Below, piece after piece: positions 8,528-16,577 of a stretch of DNA of 47,446 nucleotides. Positions within the stretch are counted from its first letter, which is position 1, and every line of letters starts with the position of its first letter. This stretch comes from Phyllobacteriaceae bacterium (lineage in GTDB: Bacteria; Pseudomonadota; Alphaproteobacteria; Rhizobiales; Rhizobiaceae). Both the position numbers and the translations under genes were made by a program. The stretch spans positions 1 through 47,446 of the forward strand of contig JAJUHJ010000011.1 of NCBI GenBank assembly GCA_029279965.1. Reading direction: 5' to 3'. A model generated the notes under the pieces. That model made no database searches. It was not told where the DNA came from and saw nothing but the letters and a program-made list of their open reading frames with translations.

Positions 8528-8941
8528 CTATCTGCAGGCGACAAGGCCAACAGGCTGGAAGGGCGCGCCTTCCACAAGAAGAGTGCCCGCTGATTGAGCA
8601 TAGGAGATTTTAAGCCGATGCTCTTTCGGGGGACCTTCGGCCGTGCAGGTGGCATCCACCTCGTAGATCTCCGCGGCGTGCTTTACTTCTTCCTCAAACG
8701 TACAGACGACATGGCCCGGCGTCTCGATGCGGGTTGACGAAAACTCCCAGGCCGCATTCTCGCAAAGTTCTTCCTCGGCAGCCCACTTGCCGACGAAAAA
8801 TGGTGGCTCCGCAGTGCTTCCTTCAGCATCTAGGGATGGTGCCGCTTGCGCCTGCCCTTCGTCCTCCATTGTGCCGTCCTCGCCCCCCTGACAGCCGGCC
8901 AGCAGAACACCCGTCAGCACGATCATTGCCATCCGCAGCAT
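8528..8941 (-). CDS. Small lipoprotein, function unknown
   Basis: A 137-aa predicted lipoprotein. The N-terminus MLRMAMIVLTGVLLAGCQGG has a hydrophobic stretch and an LLAGC lipobox, so the mature protein should be anchored at Cys17. A Gly/Glu/Asp-rich linker follows, then a small domain containing ENAAWEFSSTRIETPG and four more cysteines that could form disulfides. The ATG at 8941 is preferred because GGAG lies 6 nt upstream; an upstream in-frame start at 8971 has no such site. It is divergent from the copper ATPase gene with the CueR-type promoter between them, but it faces away, so a link to copper is only a possibility. Confidence 0.75.
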   Translation of the reverse strand: MLRMAMIVLTGVLLAGCQGGEDGTMEDEGQAQAAPSLDAEGSTAEPPFFVGKWAAEEELCENAAWEFSSTRIETPGHVVCTFEEEVKHAAEIYEVDATCTAEGPPKEHRLKISYAQSAGTLLVEGAPFQPVGLVACR

Positions 8942-9044
8942 CACGGTCTCCGAATCAATTCGCGATGGCACCGATTAGCACGATGACGGCAGCACCGTGG
9001 AACCAAATCCTGCCGGCGCCGGTACGATCTCACATGACGAGTGC

Positions 9045-9075
9045 TTGACCTTCCAGTTACTGGAAGGCTTACAAA
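9045..9075 (+). promoter_or_regulatory. CueR/MerR-type copper-responsive promoter
   Basis: TTGACC (-35, 9045-9050) and TACAAA (-10, 9070-9075) are separated by a 19-bp spacer that holds the dyad CCTTCCAGTTACTGGAAGG. The overlong spacer with a central dyad is the hallmark of MerR-family activation, and this sequence matches the CueR box type. It lies directly before the copper ATPase gene, and a CueR homologue is encoded at 13053-13487. Confidence 0.88.
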
Positions 9076-9098
9076 CGGGCAAAACAGGAGCATTGCCC

Positions 9099-11603
9099 TT
9101 GACGCACGATCACGCAGGCCATCGCACCGCCGCACACCCGCACAGTTGCGCCGTCGCCGGCTCAGAAGCCGATGTCGCACGCGATCCCGTCTGCGGCATG
9201 ACCGTCGATCCGCAGGCGGCCAACCCCTCGGCAGAGCATGACGGCCGGACGTTCCATTTCTGCAGCCAATCCTGCCACGACCGCTTCGTGAAAGCCCCCG
9301 AGAACTATCTGGAGGCGACCGATCCGGTGTGCGGCATGAAGGTCGACCGCGCGACCGCCCGGCATTTCAGCCGGCATGAAGGCCAGGCATTCTATTTCTG
9401 CTCGGCTGGATGCCAGCGCAAGTTCGATGCCGATCCGGAGCGTTTCCTCGGGCCTCGCCCTCCGGTCGAGGACGTGGCGGAGGGCACGCAATACACCTGC
9501 CCGATGCATCCTGAAATCATCCGCGAGGCGCCCGGCGCCTGCCCCATCTGTGGCATGGCGCTGGAGCCGATGGGCGTACCCACCGGCGAGGAGGGACCCA
9601 ATCCGGAACTGATAGACTTCACCCGTCGCCTGTGGGTGAGTGCGGTGCTTGCCATTCCGCTTCTCGTGCTTGCCATGGGACCGATGGTCGGCCTTCCTTT
9701 GCGTGAGTGGATCGGCGAACGCGTCGCGGTGTGGATCGAATTCGCGCTGGCCACGCCAGTGGTGCTGTGGGCGGCCGCGCCTTTCTTCCGACGCGGCTAT
9801 GACTCGGTCGTGAACCGCAGCCCCAACATGTGGACGCTAATCTCCATCGGTGTGGGCGCAGCCTATGGCTACAGCGTCGTGGCAACCCTGTTTCCGGATA
9901 TCTTTCCGCAGCAGTTCCGCAACCATGAAGGCGTCGTGCCGGTCTATTTCGAAGCAGCCGCGGTGATTGTGGCGCTGGTGTTTGTGGGTCAGGTTCTGGA
10001 ACTGCGTGCACGAGAGCGCACGGGGTCGGCCATCCGTGCGCTGCTCGACCTAGCCCCCAAGACGGCGAGGCGGCTTGCCGAGGACGGTTCCGAGATCGAC
10101 GTGCCGTTGGAAGAAGTCCAGTCCGGCGACCGGCTTCGCGTGCGGCCGGGCGACAGCGTGCCCGTGGATGGCGTGGTGCTGGAGGGGCGCTCTTCCGTCG
10201 ATGAATCCATGATCACCGGCGAGCCTGTCCCGGTGGAGAAGACCGAAGGAGACAAGCTGACCGGCGGTACGCTCAACGGGAACGGTTCGCTCATCATGCG
10301 TGCCGAACGGGTCGGCAGGGAGACGATGCTCTCGCAGATCGTCGAGATGGTCGCCAAGGCGCAGCGTTCACGCGCGCCTATCCAGGGATTGGCGGACCGG
10401 GTCTCCTTCTATTTCGTGCCGGCGGTGGTGCTGGTCGCTGTTCTCGCCTTCGTCGTGTGGGCCGCGTTCGGGCCTGCGCCCAGCATGGCATTCGCCATCG
10501 TTTCCGCTGTTTCGGTGCTCATCATCGCCTGTCCATGCGCGCTCGGATTGGCCACACCCATGTCGATCATGACGGCGACGGGGCGTGGCGCCCAGGCCGG
10601 CGTGCTCATCAAGGATGCGGAGGCGCTGGAACGCTTCGCCCGGGTCGACACGCTTATCGTCGACAAAACCGGCACGCTGACGGAAGGCAAGCCGCGGCTT
10701 ACGGATTTGGTCGCTACCGCGAATCTCGATGAGAACGAATTGCTGCGCCTCGCCGCGAGCCTGGAAAAAGGCTCGGAGCATCCGCTCGCCGACGCCATTG
10801 TAGAAGGTGCCGACGAACGGGGCATCCCGCTTTCCGAGGTGGTGGATTTCGAGGCAGTGACCGGCAAGGGCGTCACCGGCATCGTGTCGGGTCGAACGGT
10901 CGCGCTTGGCAATCAGGCGATGATGGATGACCTTGGTATCGATGTAAGCGCACTTGCCGCCCAAGCCGACGCACACAGAGCCGAAGGCAAGACAGCAATG
11001 TTCGTGGCCGCTGACGGGCACGCGGCGGGAATTGTCGCCGTTGCCGATCTCGTGAAGCCAACGACCGCCGGTGCGATCCGAGCGCTTCACGAAAGCGGAC
11101 TGAGGATCATCATGGCCACGGGCGACAATGAACGCACGGCAAAAGCGGTCGCCTCCACCCTTGGCATAGATGAGGTGCGGGCCGATATGCTGCCGGAAAG
11201 CAAGAAGGCGCTGGTCGATGAATTGCATGCGCGCGGGGCTCGTGTCGCAATGGCCGGCGACGGCGTGAACGATGCGCCCGCGCTTGCGGCGGCCGATGTC
11301 GGCATCGCAATGGGCACTGGCGCCGATGTCGCGGTGGAGAGCGCCGGCATTACCCTTGTAAAGGGTGACCTCGACGGCATTGTGAGGGCGCGGCTGCTGG
11401 CACGGGCGACGATCCGCAACATAAAGCAAAACCTGTTTCTGGCGTTCGTCTATAACGCGCTCGGCGTGCCGATTGCCGCCGGCATCCTCTACCCGCTCCT
11501 GGGCGTTCTGCTCTCACCCATGATCGCCGCCGCCGCCATGAGCCTGTCCTCGGTCTCGGTGATCGGCAATGCGTTGCGTCTGAGATCCCTGCCACTTCGA
11601 TAA
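9099..11603 (+). CDS. copA: Copper-translocating P1B-type ATPase with two YHS domains
   Basis: Inner-membrane ATPase that exports Cu(I) from the cytoplasm (834 aa). Domains in order: a His-rich N-terminus, two YHS domains (DPVCGM at about 30 and 75), a heavy-metal-binding domain with YTCPMHPEI and CPICGM (about 132-158), then the P-type core with TGEP, the CPC metal site (Cys478-Cys480), DKTGTLT (Asp522), [11 protein letters not shown] and [12 protein letters not shown]. There is no CxxC ferredoxin-like domain; YHS/HMBD modules replace it. The start is placed at TTG 9099, 8 nt after AGGAG, because longer frames from 8997 would run through the promoter. Regulation by the CueR protein encoded at 13053 is strongly suggested by the promoter. 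Confidence 0.93.
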   Translation: MTHDHAGHRTAAHPHSCAVAGSEADVARDPVCGMTVDPQAANPSAEHDGRTFHFCSQSCHDRFVKAPENYLEATDPVCGMKVDRATARHFSRHEGQAFYFCSAGCQRKFDADPERFLGPRPPVEDVAEGTQYTCPMHPEIIREAPGACPICGMALEPMGVPTGEEGPNPELIDFTRRLWVSAVLAIPLLVLAMGPMVGLPLREWIGERVAVWIEFALATPVVLWAAAPFFRRGYDSVVNRSPNMWTLISIGVGAAYGYSVVATLFPDIFPQQFRNHEGVVPVYFEAAAVIVALVFVGQVLELRARERTGSAIRALLDLAPKTARRLAEDGSEIDVPLEEVQSGDRLRVRPGDSVPVDGVVLEGRSSVDESMITGEPVPVEKTEGDKLTGGTLNGNGSLIMRAERVGRETMLSQIVEMVAKAQRSRAPIQGLADRVSFYFVPAVVLVAVLAFVVWAAFGPAPSMAFAIVSAVSVLIIACPCALGLATPMSIMTATGRGAQAGVLIKDAEALERFARVDTLIVDKTGTLTEGKPRLTDLVATANLDENELLRLAASLEKGSEHPLADAIVEGADERGIPLSEVVDFEAVTGKGVTGIVSGRTVALGNQAMMDDLGIDVSALAAQADAHRAEGKTAMFVAADGHAAGIVAVADLVKPTTAGAIRALHESGLRIIMATGDNERTAKAVASTLGIDEVRADMLPESKKALVDELHARGARVAMAGDGVNDAPALAAADVGIAMGTGADVAVESAGITLVKGDLDGIVRARLLARATIRNIKQNLFLAFVYNALGVPIAAGILYPLLGVLLSPMIAAAAMSLSSVSVIGNALRLRSLPLR

Positions 11604-11656
11604 GGCCGCCTGGCACGCATTCCGCGGTTGAAAGGTCGTCCAGCATCACATTCGCG

Positions 11657-12877
11657 TCAGGAGGCAAGCCCGATCAGCACGCCGCCAAATGCCGCGACGA
11701 CGACCACGACCCACGGCGGGAGCCTCCAGACCATAAGCAGCACGAAGCAGGTGAGCGCCAGGGCAAAGTCGTATGGTCCGACGATAGCGCTGGTAAACAC
11801 TGGATCGTAAAGCGCTGCACCGAGGATACCGACGACCGCCGCATTGGTGCCGCGCATGAGCCCCTGCGCGCCGTCGTGCTGACGGAAGCTGTCCCAAAAT
11901 GGAATGACGCCGAGCAGCAACAGGAAGCCGGGGAGGAAGATAGCGACCAGTGCAATGCCTGCCCCCAGGAGGCCGTTGGGTTCTGTGCCCAACACGGTGC
12001 CAAGATAGGCTGCGAAGGTGAAGAGCGGTCCCGGTACGGCCTGCGCCGCTCCGTAACCGGCAAGGAACTGGTCGCGAGACACCCAGCCGCTGCGGACCAC
12101 CTCGCTCTCCAGAAGCGGCAGAACGACATGGCCGCCACCGAAGACCAGCGAACCGGCGCGATAGAACGAATCGAAGACGGCAAGCCCCTGTGAATTGATC
12201 GCGAGGATCGGCAGTCCGAACAGCAAGATGAAGAACAGAACAAGAAAGATCGCCCCGGATGTCCGCGAGACGGGAAAGCTGATGTGATGAGTGATCGCCG
12301 CCCCTTGGTTGCGGCAAAGCAGAAGCCCCGCTATCGCCCCGACAACGATCGCGGTAATCTGTCCGAGCGAGCCCGCCATCAAAATGACGATCAGCACCGC
12401 GCCAAGCGCAATGCTTGCCCGCTCGCGGTCGGGACATAGATTTCTCGCCATCCCCCAGACGGCTTGCGCTACAATGGCGACAGCAACAACCTTCAATCCG
12501 TGGACAATACCGGAGCCGATCGGGCCGTCGAGTGCCGCAGCGCCCAACGCGAACAGCATAAGCAGGATCGCCGAAGGCAGGGTGAAGGCGGCCCACGCCG
12601 CGGCCGCGCCCAGCGGGCCGCCACGCAAAAGCCCGAGCGCGAAGCCGACCTGGCTCGATGCCGGTCCCGGCAGGAACTGGCAAAGGGCGACGAGATCGGC
12701 ATAGCCCTGATCGCCGATCCATTTGCGGCGTAGCACCAGCTCGTCGCGAAAGTAGCCCAGATGGGCAATAGGCCCGCCGAACGATGTCAGGCCAAGTTTG
12801 AAAAAAGCCGCAAAGACCTCACCCGCAGAGCCCTTGGCCGCGTCTTCTTCGTGTCGGCTCGTCGATGCCTCGGTCAC
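11657..12877 (-). CDS. chrA: Chromate efflux transporter, CHR family, two-domain
   Basis: Inner-membrane transporter of the CHR family (406 aa, the usual length for the two-domain form), which expels chromate. The N-terminal domain has the signature FFKLGLTSFGGPIAHLGYF followed by LPGPASSQVGFALG; the C-terminal domain repeats the pattern with RAGSLVFGGGHVVLPLLE and GAAQAVPGPLFTFAAYLG. Many hydrophobic segments are visible. It converges with the copper ATPase gene and is divergent from the CueR gene, forming a small metal-resistance group. No ChrB regulator is present nearby. Some CHR proteins move other oxyanions, so chromate as substrate comes from the family, not from direct evidence here. 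Confidence 0.92.
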   Translation of the reverse strand: MTEASTSRHEEDAAKGSAGEVFAAFFKLGLTSFGGPIAHLGYFRDELVLRRKWIGDQGYADLVALCQFLPGPASSQVGFALGLLRGGPLGAAAAWAAFTLPSAILLMLFALGAAALDGPIGSGIVHGLKVVAVAIVAQAVWGMARNLCPDRERASIALGAVLIVILMAGSLGQITAIVVGAIAGLLLCRNQGAAITHHISFPVSRTSGAIFLVLFFILLFGLPILAINSQGLAVFDSFYRAGSLVFGGGHVVLPLLESEVVRSGWVSRDQFLAGYGAAQAVPGPLFTFAAYLGTVLGTEPNGLLGAGIALVAIFLPGFLLLLGVIPFWDSFRQHDGAQGLMRGTNAAVVGILGAALYDPVFTSAIVGPYDFALALTCFVLLMVWRLPPWVVVVVAAFGGVLIGLAS

Positions 12878-13052
12878 CTTTTTATTGCCTCTCCGGTAAA
12901 TTCGCGACCGCGTTTCTTGGCCAGAGCCAGACCCCGGCGCCCCTTGTCAGTGAAGCAAGATCAGGGTCGCGGGGTTGGGCAATTCCCATAGAGATTCCGA
13001 GTGCGCGAATACCCATATATACGCCTATGAAAGAGCTGCATCGGAGAAGGAC

Positions 13053-13487
13053 ATGAACATCGGCACCGTCTCGCGTGTATCCGGCCTTCCGGCCAAGACG
13101 ATCCGATACTATGAGGATATCGGGCTTTTGAAACCTGATCGCGCCGAAAACGGATATCGGGATTATACGACCGCCGATATGCATCGGCTGCATTTTCTGC
13201 GACGGGCCCGAAGCCTCGGCTTTACGGTGGAAGAGTGCCGGCAGCTCCTGTCCCTTTACAGCGACAAGGCGCGTGAGAGCGCCGATGTCAAGGCAATAGC
13301 CAAGGCCCGGCTTCATGACATGGATCGTAAGATCGCGGAATTGACGAGCCTGCGCAACACCTTGCGACACCTGGTCGAGAACTGCCATGGCGACAGCCGC
13401 CCCGATTGCCCCATCATCGAGGGGCTCGCGGCGGCGAAGCCGGGTGATTTCCAGCAGGCTGAAGAAGAAGCCGGCGGCTGCCGTTGA
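13053..13487 (+). CDS. cueR: MerR family copper-responsive regulator (CueR)
   Basis: Cytoplasmic Cu(I) sensor and transcription activator of 144 aa. The N-terminal MerR helix-turn-helix is seen (MNIGTVSRVSGLPAKTIRYY, then GLLKPDR), followed by a dimerisation helix. The C-terminal metal loop has Cys111 and Cys119 in CHGDSRPDCP, matching the C-x7-C loop of CueR proteins that bind monovalent copper, silver or gold. The start at 13053 is set by GGAG 6 nt upstream; an earlier in-frame ATG would add a non-conserved tail. Its probable target is the 19-bp-spacer promoter of the copper ATPase gene at 9045-9075, about 4 kb away. Confidence 0.92.
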   Translation: MNIGTVSRVSGLPAKTIRYYEDIGLLKPDRAENGYRDYTTADMHRLHFLRRARSLGFTVEECRQLLSLYSDKARESADVKAIAKARLHDMDRKIAELTSLRNTLRHLVENCHGDSRPDCPIIEGLAAAKPGDFQQAEEEAGGCR

Positions 13488-13649
13488 TTGAAAATGCACC
13501 AGGCCGCTCTCGCAAAACGTGAGATCTCCTGAATTCATATTATTAACCAATGGGTTACCTGCCTGAAATTCCTTTCCCGAACATGCTTGCGACGGCGATG
13601 AAAATAACAGAAGCTATACGTAAGTAATAATTCGGGGTGGCGGCTACCG

Positions 13650-14564
13650 ATGCATGACATCACGGGCGGAAGCCCGCATTGTCGATTCACGAATGTCCAA
13701 CAGGCGACGAACCCACATATTCTGGACGTGATTCCGGATGAGGTGGGGCCGCGCGTCACAACGTTTCGCGGAGGAGCGATTCATTCGATTCGACCGCCCG
13801 GCTCGCAGACATTCTTTTCCGAGCACTATTTCGCGGCGGTCATGCTTGCGCCTTCGCCGGGAATCAGCGCGGCCTATGCCGATGACAAGCCAAACACGTA
13901 CGATGCTCCCTTGGGCATGATCGCCATCAATCCGCCCAATCTGGAAAGCCACCTTGAGTGGAAAGCGGCCAGGGAGAACATGGTGGTGGCCATCAGTCGG
14001 GAACAGATGGCTGCCCTGGGTGAACAGGAATTCGACATCGGTGCGGTCGAGCTGGAGCCGGTGCCGTTCGGAACGGTCGATCTGTCTGCCCTTCGACTGG
14101 CAGAAATGCTCAAGCTGGAATTGCAGCGTGGCGAAGCGGCGAACCAATTGATGGTGGATTCGCTCATCACCCTTTTCGGTCTCCACCTGTTGCGGAGCTA
14201 CAACAAGGCACGCGGACGCGTCGTGCGGGCAAGGGGCGGCCTGTCGGATTTCAGCACGCGAAGAATCCGGGAGTACCTGGAGGAGAATTTCACACGTAAG
14301 CTCACCGTCGGCGATCTGGCGTCCATATGCAATCTTTCCCCAGGCCACTTCCTGCAGGCGTTCACCAAGACATTCGGCGAGCCGCCGCATCGATATCTTC
14401 TCAATCTGCGCTTGGATTTTGCGGAAAAATTGTTGCTCGAACCTGAGATAACGATTGCCGAGGTCGCCTATCTATGCGGCTTTTCCAGCCAAAGTCATCT
14501 CACGTCGACCATGAAGCGATACCGGAACGTGACGCCGGCGCAAATCAAGTCGGCAGGCCGCTAG
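13650..14564 (+). CDS. AraC family transcriptional regulator
   Basis: A 304-aa regulator with an N-terminal cupin-like sensing region of unknown ligand and a C-terminal AraC double helix-turn-helix (about residues 205-304). The first helix-turn-helix reads LTVGDLASICNLSPGHFLQAF; the second lies in ITIAEVAYLCGFSSQSHLTSTM, followed by the family signature region YRNVTPAQIKSAGR. It is upstream of and codirectional with the cytochrome/molybdenum dehydrogenase operon, with about 140 nt between, and is a good candidate for its activator. Confidence 0.88.
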   Translation: MHDITGGSPHCRFTNVQQATNPHILDVIPDEVGPRVTTFRGGAIHSIRPPGSQTFFSEHYFAAVMLAPSPGISAAYADDKPNTYDAPLGMIAINPPNLESHLEWKAARENMVVAISREQMAALGEQEFDIGAVELEPVPFGTVDLSALRLAEMLKLELQRGEAANQLMVDSLITLFGLHLLRSYNKARGRVVRARGGLSDFSTRRIREYLEENFTRKLTVGDLASICNLSPGHFLQAFTKTFGEPPHRYLLNLRLDFAEKLLLEPEITIAEVAYLCGFSSQSHLTSTMKRYRNVTPAQIKSAGR

Positions 14565-14665
14565 CTTGAACCTTGTGAGAAGGGATTAGCCACAGGGTTT
14601 CTCGGCCTGCTACCCGCATCTTGGCCGAACGCACCTGATCACATTCGCTGAGCGTCAGGGGAACA

Positions 14666-14707
14666 ATGACCTACGCGCAACGTTTGCAGAGTGGAGGACA
14701 GAGATAG
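14666..14707 (+). CDS. Possible 13-residue leader peptide
   Basis: ATG at 14666 opens 13 codons (MTYAQRLQSGGQR) and ends with a TAG whose last base is the first base of the GTG start of the cytochrome gene. AGGGG lies just upstream. It could couple translation of the operon, but a frame this short can arise by chance. Confidence 0.2.
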   Translation: MTYAQRLQSGGQR

Positions 14708-16101
14708 TGCGGCGGATTCTTCTGGGAATTGTGGTCCTGCTTGTGCTTGCGGCCGTTGGCTTTTTTGCACTGGCATGGCGTTCCGAAATCGAACCGGTGA
14801 CGGCGGGCACAGCGGCTGAATTCGACCCGGAACTGGTCGCTCGTGGAGCGGCCCTGGCAGCGGTCGGGAATTGCATCGCCTGCCATACCGTCCCCGGGAG
14901 CAAGGCATTTTCCGGGGGGCTTGCACTGCCAACGCCCTTCGGAACGATCTATTCCACCAACATTACACCCCATCCCGAAACGGGCATCGGGCAATGGAGC
15001 GAAGAAGCCTTTCAACGCGCCATGCGCGAAGGCGTGGACCGGGAAGGAAACCATCTCTATCCCGCGTTCCCTTACGATCACTACACGCTCGTGACCGAAG
15101 AGGACAACCGCGCCCTTTATGCCTATCTGATGACGCGCGAGCCCGTTGACGCGGCTGTTCCTGACAATGATCTGCCGTTTCCGATCAATTACCGGCCTAT
15201 CCTTGCCGGCTGGAAGCTCCTGTTCTTCGATGAGGGTGAGTTCGAACCCGATCCCGATCAGAGCGAGGCATGGAACCGCGGTGCCTATCTGGCCGAGGGG
15301 CTTGGCCATTGCGGCTCGTGCCACACGCCGCGCAACCGCTTTGGGGCCTTGGAGAGCGGCGGCCATTGGAGCGGTGGCGAGGCTGAAGGGTGGGCCGCCT
15401 TTGCAATCGATGAGACCTCGCCGGCCCCGATCCCTTGGGATGGGGACAGCCTCTCGTTCTATCTTGCCAATGGCTGGCATCCGCACCATGGCGTCTCCCG
15501 CGGCCCGATGGCGGAGGTCACGGAGAACCTCGGTACGCTGCCCCAAGCGGACATTGACGCGATTGCAGCTTACGTCGCGTCGGTCATGGGGGAGCCGGAC
15601 GCCGAGCGGCAAAGCCGCGCACAGCAAATTCTGCAAGAGGTGGAGTCCGGCCCCGAGATGCAGGCAGTAAACGCTGCATCGCAGACAGAGGCGGGTTCGT
15701 CGGATGAAATCGGTGCAGCCATCTATCAGAGCGCTTGCGCCGTATGTCATGAAGGCGTGCGCGATCTGCCATTTGGCGGGCTTCATCTGTCGATGAGCAC
15801 GGCGGTGAATGCGCCCAACCCGCAAAACCTGATCAACCTGACCCTGTACGGCCTGCCCGCCGCAGACGGCGTGCGCAGCGCGATGATGCCAGGTTTCGGG
15901 GCGGTCCTTTCGGAAGAGGAATTGCTTGCCCTCTTCACGTACATCAGAGACCGCTTCTCGGACCAGCCGGAGTGGAACGACCTTGCCGAGCGCATTCGCG
16001 CCACCCGCAGCGGCGAGTATCACGTACGGGTCCTTCCATCGGACGGTATCGAAAGAGGCCCGTCCAACATCGGAGCGAGTAACGACGATGGCGACACTTA
16101 G
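14707..16101 (+). CDS. Triheme cytochrome c, electron-transfer subunit of a dehydrogenase
   Basis: Membrane-anchored periplasmic cytochrome c of 464 aa, similar to the cytochrome subunits of membrane alcohol/aldehyde dehydrogenases. An N-terminal hydrophobic anchor (residues 4-24) is followed by three heme c sites: CIACH (56-60), CGSCH (202-206) and CAVCH (344-348). Segments such as GVSRGPMAEV and FGTIYSTNITPHPETGIG are typical of the family. The GTG start is preceded by GGAGGA. The gene overlaps the [2Fe-2S] subunit gene by 14 nt. It probably receives electrons from the molybdenum/iron-sulfur subunits and passes them to the respiratory chain. Confidence 0.92.
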   Translation: MRRILLGIVVLLVLAAVGFFALAWRSEIEPVTAGTAAEFDPELVARGAALAAVGNCIACHTVPGSKAFSGGLALPTPFGTIYSTNITPHPETGIGQWSEEAFQRAMREGVDREGNHLYPAFPYDHYTLVTEEDNRALYAYLMTREPVDAAVPDNDLPFPINYRPILAGWKLLFFDEGEFEPDPDQSEAWNRGAYLAEGLGHCGSCHTPRNRFGALESGGHWSGGEAEGWAAFAIDETSPAPIPWDGDSLSFYLANGWHPHHGVSRGPMAEVTENLGTLPQADIDAIAAYVASVMGEPDAERQSRAQQILQEVESGPEMQAVNAASQTEAGSSDEIGAAIYQSACAVCHEGVRDLPFGGLHLSMSTAVNAPNPQNLINLTLYGLPAADGVRSAMMPGFGAVLSEEELLALFTYIRDRFSDQPEWNDLAERIRATRSGEYHVRVLPSDGIERGPSNIGASNDDGDT

Positions 16102-16567
16102 GATTAACGGACAGACACACGAGGTCGATGCGGACCCGCAAACTCCGCTGCTCTACGTTTTGCGCGATGATTTGCAACTCAATGGCGCGAAATATGGCTG
16201 TGGGCTGGGCCAGTGCGGCTCATGTACGGTGCTCGTCGATGGGGAGGCCGTCTTCTCCTGCGTCACGCCGATCCTCGTTCTTGAGGACAGTGAAATCGTG
16301 ACTCTTGAGGGGCTTGGCACGATTGACGATCCGGGGCCGGTTCAGGCCGCCTTCATCGAGGAGCAGGCCGCGCAGTGCGGCTATTGCATCCCGGGAATGA
16401 TCATGCGTGCGCAGGCTCTTTTACAGAAAAACTCCGCGCCGAGCGATGATGAAATCCGCACTGCTCTGTCGCCGAACCTATGCCGCTGCGGAACGCATAT
16501 GCGGATTCTGGCAGCCGTCCGGCGAGCGAGCGAGACGATGCAGGCCAACGAGGCGGGCGCGGGCTAG
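16088..16567 (+). CDS. [2Fe-2S] subunit of a molybdenum hydroxylase (isoquinoline 1-oxidoreductase alpha-like)
   Basis: Small iron-sulfur subunit (159 aa) of a xanthine-oxidase-family enzyme. The plant-type [2Fe-2S] cluster ligands are Cys38, Cys43, Cys46 and Cys58 (GCGLGQCGSC and FSC). The second cluster uses CGYC (97-100) and CRC (132-134). The ATG at 16088 gives the canonical N-terminus and lies inside the end of the cytochrome gene. The molybdenum subunit follows after 10 nt. There is no FAD subunit in the operon, so electrons should leave through the cytochrome, as in IorAB-type and membrane aldehyde dehydrogenases. Confidence 0.93.
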   Translation: MATLRINGQTHEVDADPQTPLLYVLRDDLQLNGAKYGCGLGQCGSCTVLVDGEAVFSCVTPILVLEDSEIVTLEGLGTIDDPGPVQAAFIEEQAAQCGYCIPGMIMRAQALLQKNSAPSDDEIRTALSPNLCRCGTHMRILAAVRRASETMQANEAGAG

Positions 16568-16577
16568 GGAGATTATG

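Noticed and set aside
6389-8593. Very long plus-strand open frame (about 730 codons) across the sulfur genes
   Set aside because: It is the complement of the YeeE-like and rhodanese genes, with an Arg/Gly/His-rich composition and no domain. High GC keeps the opposite frame open.
8997-9098. Longer N-terminus of the copper ATPase from 8997
   Set aside because: It would include the CueR promoter. TTG 9099 has a well-spaced AGGAG.
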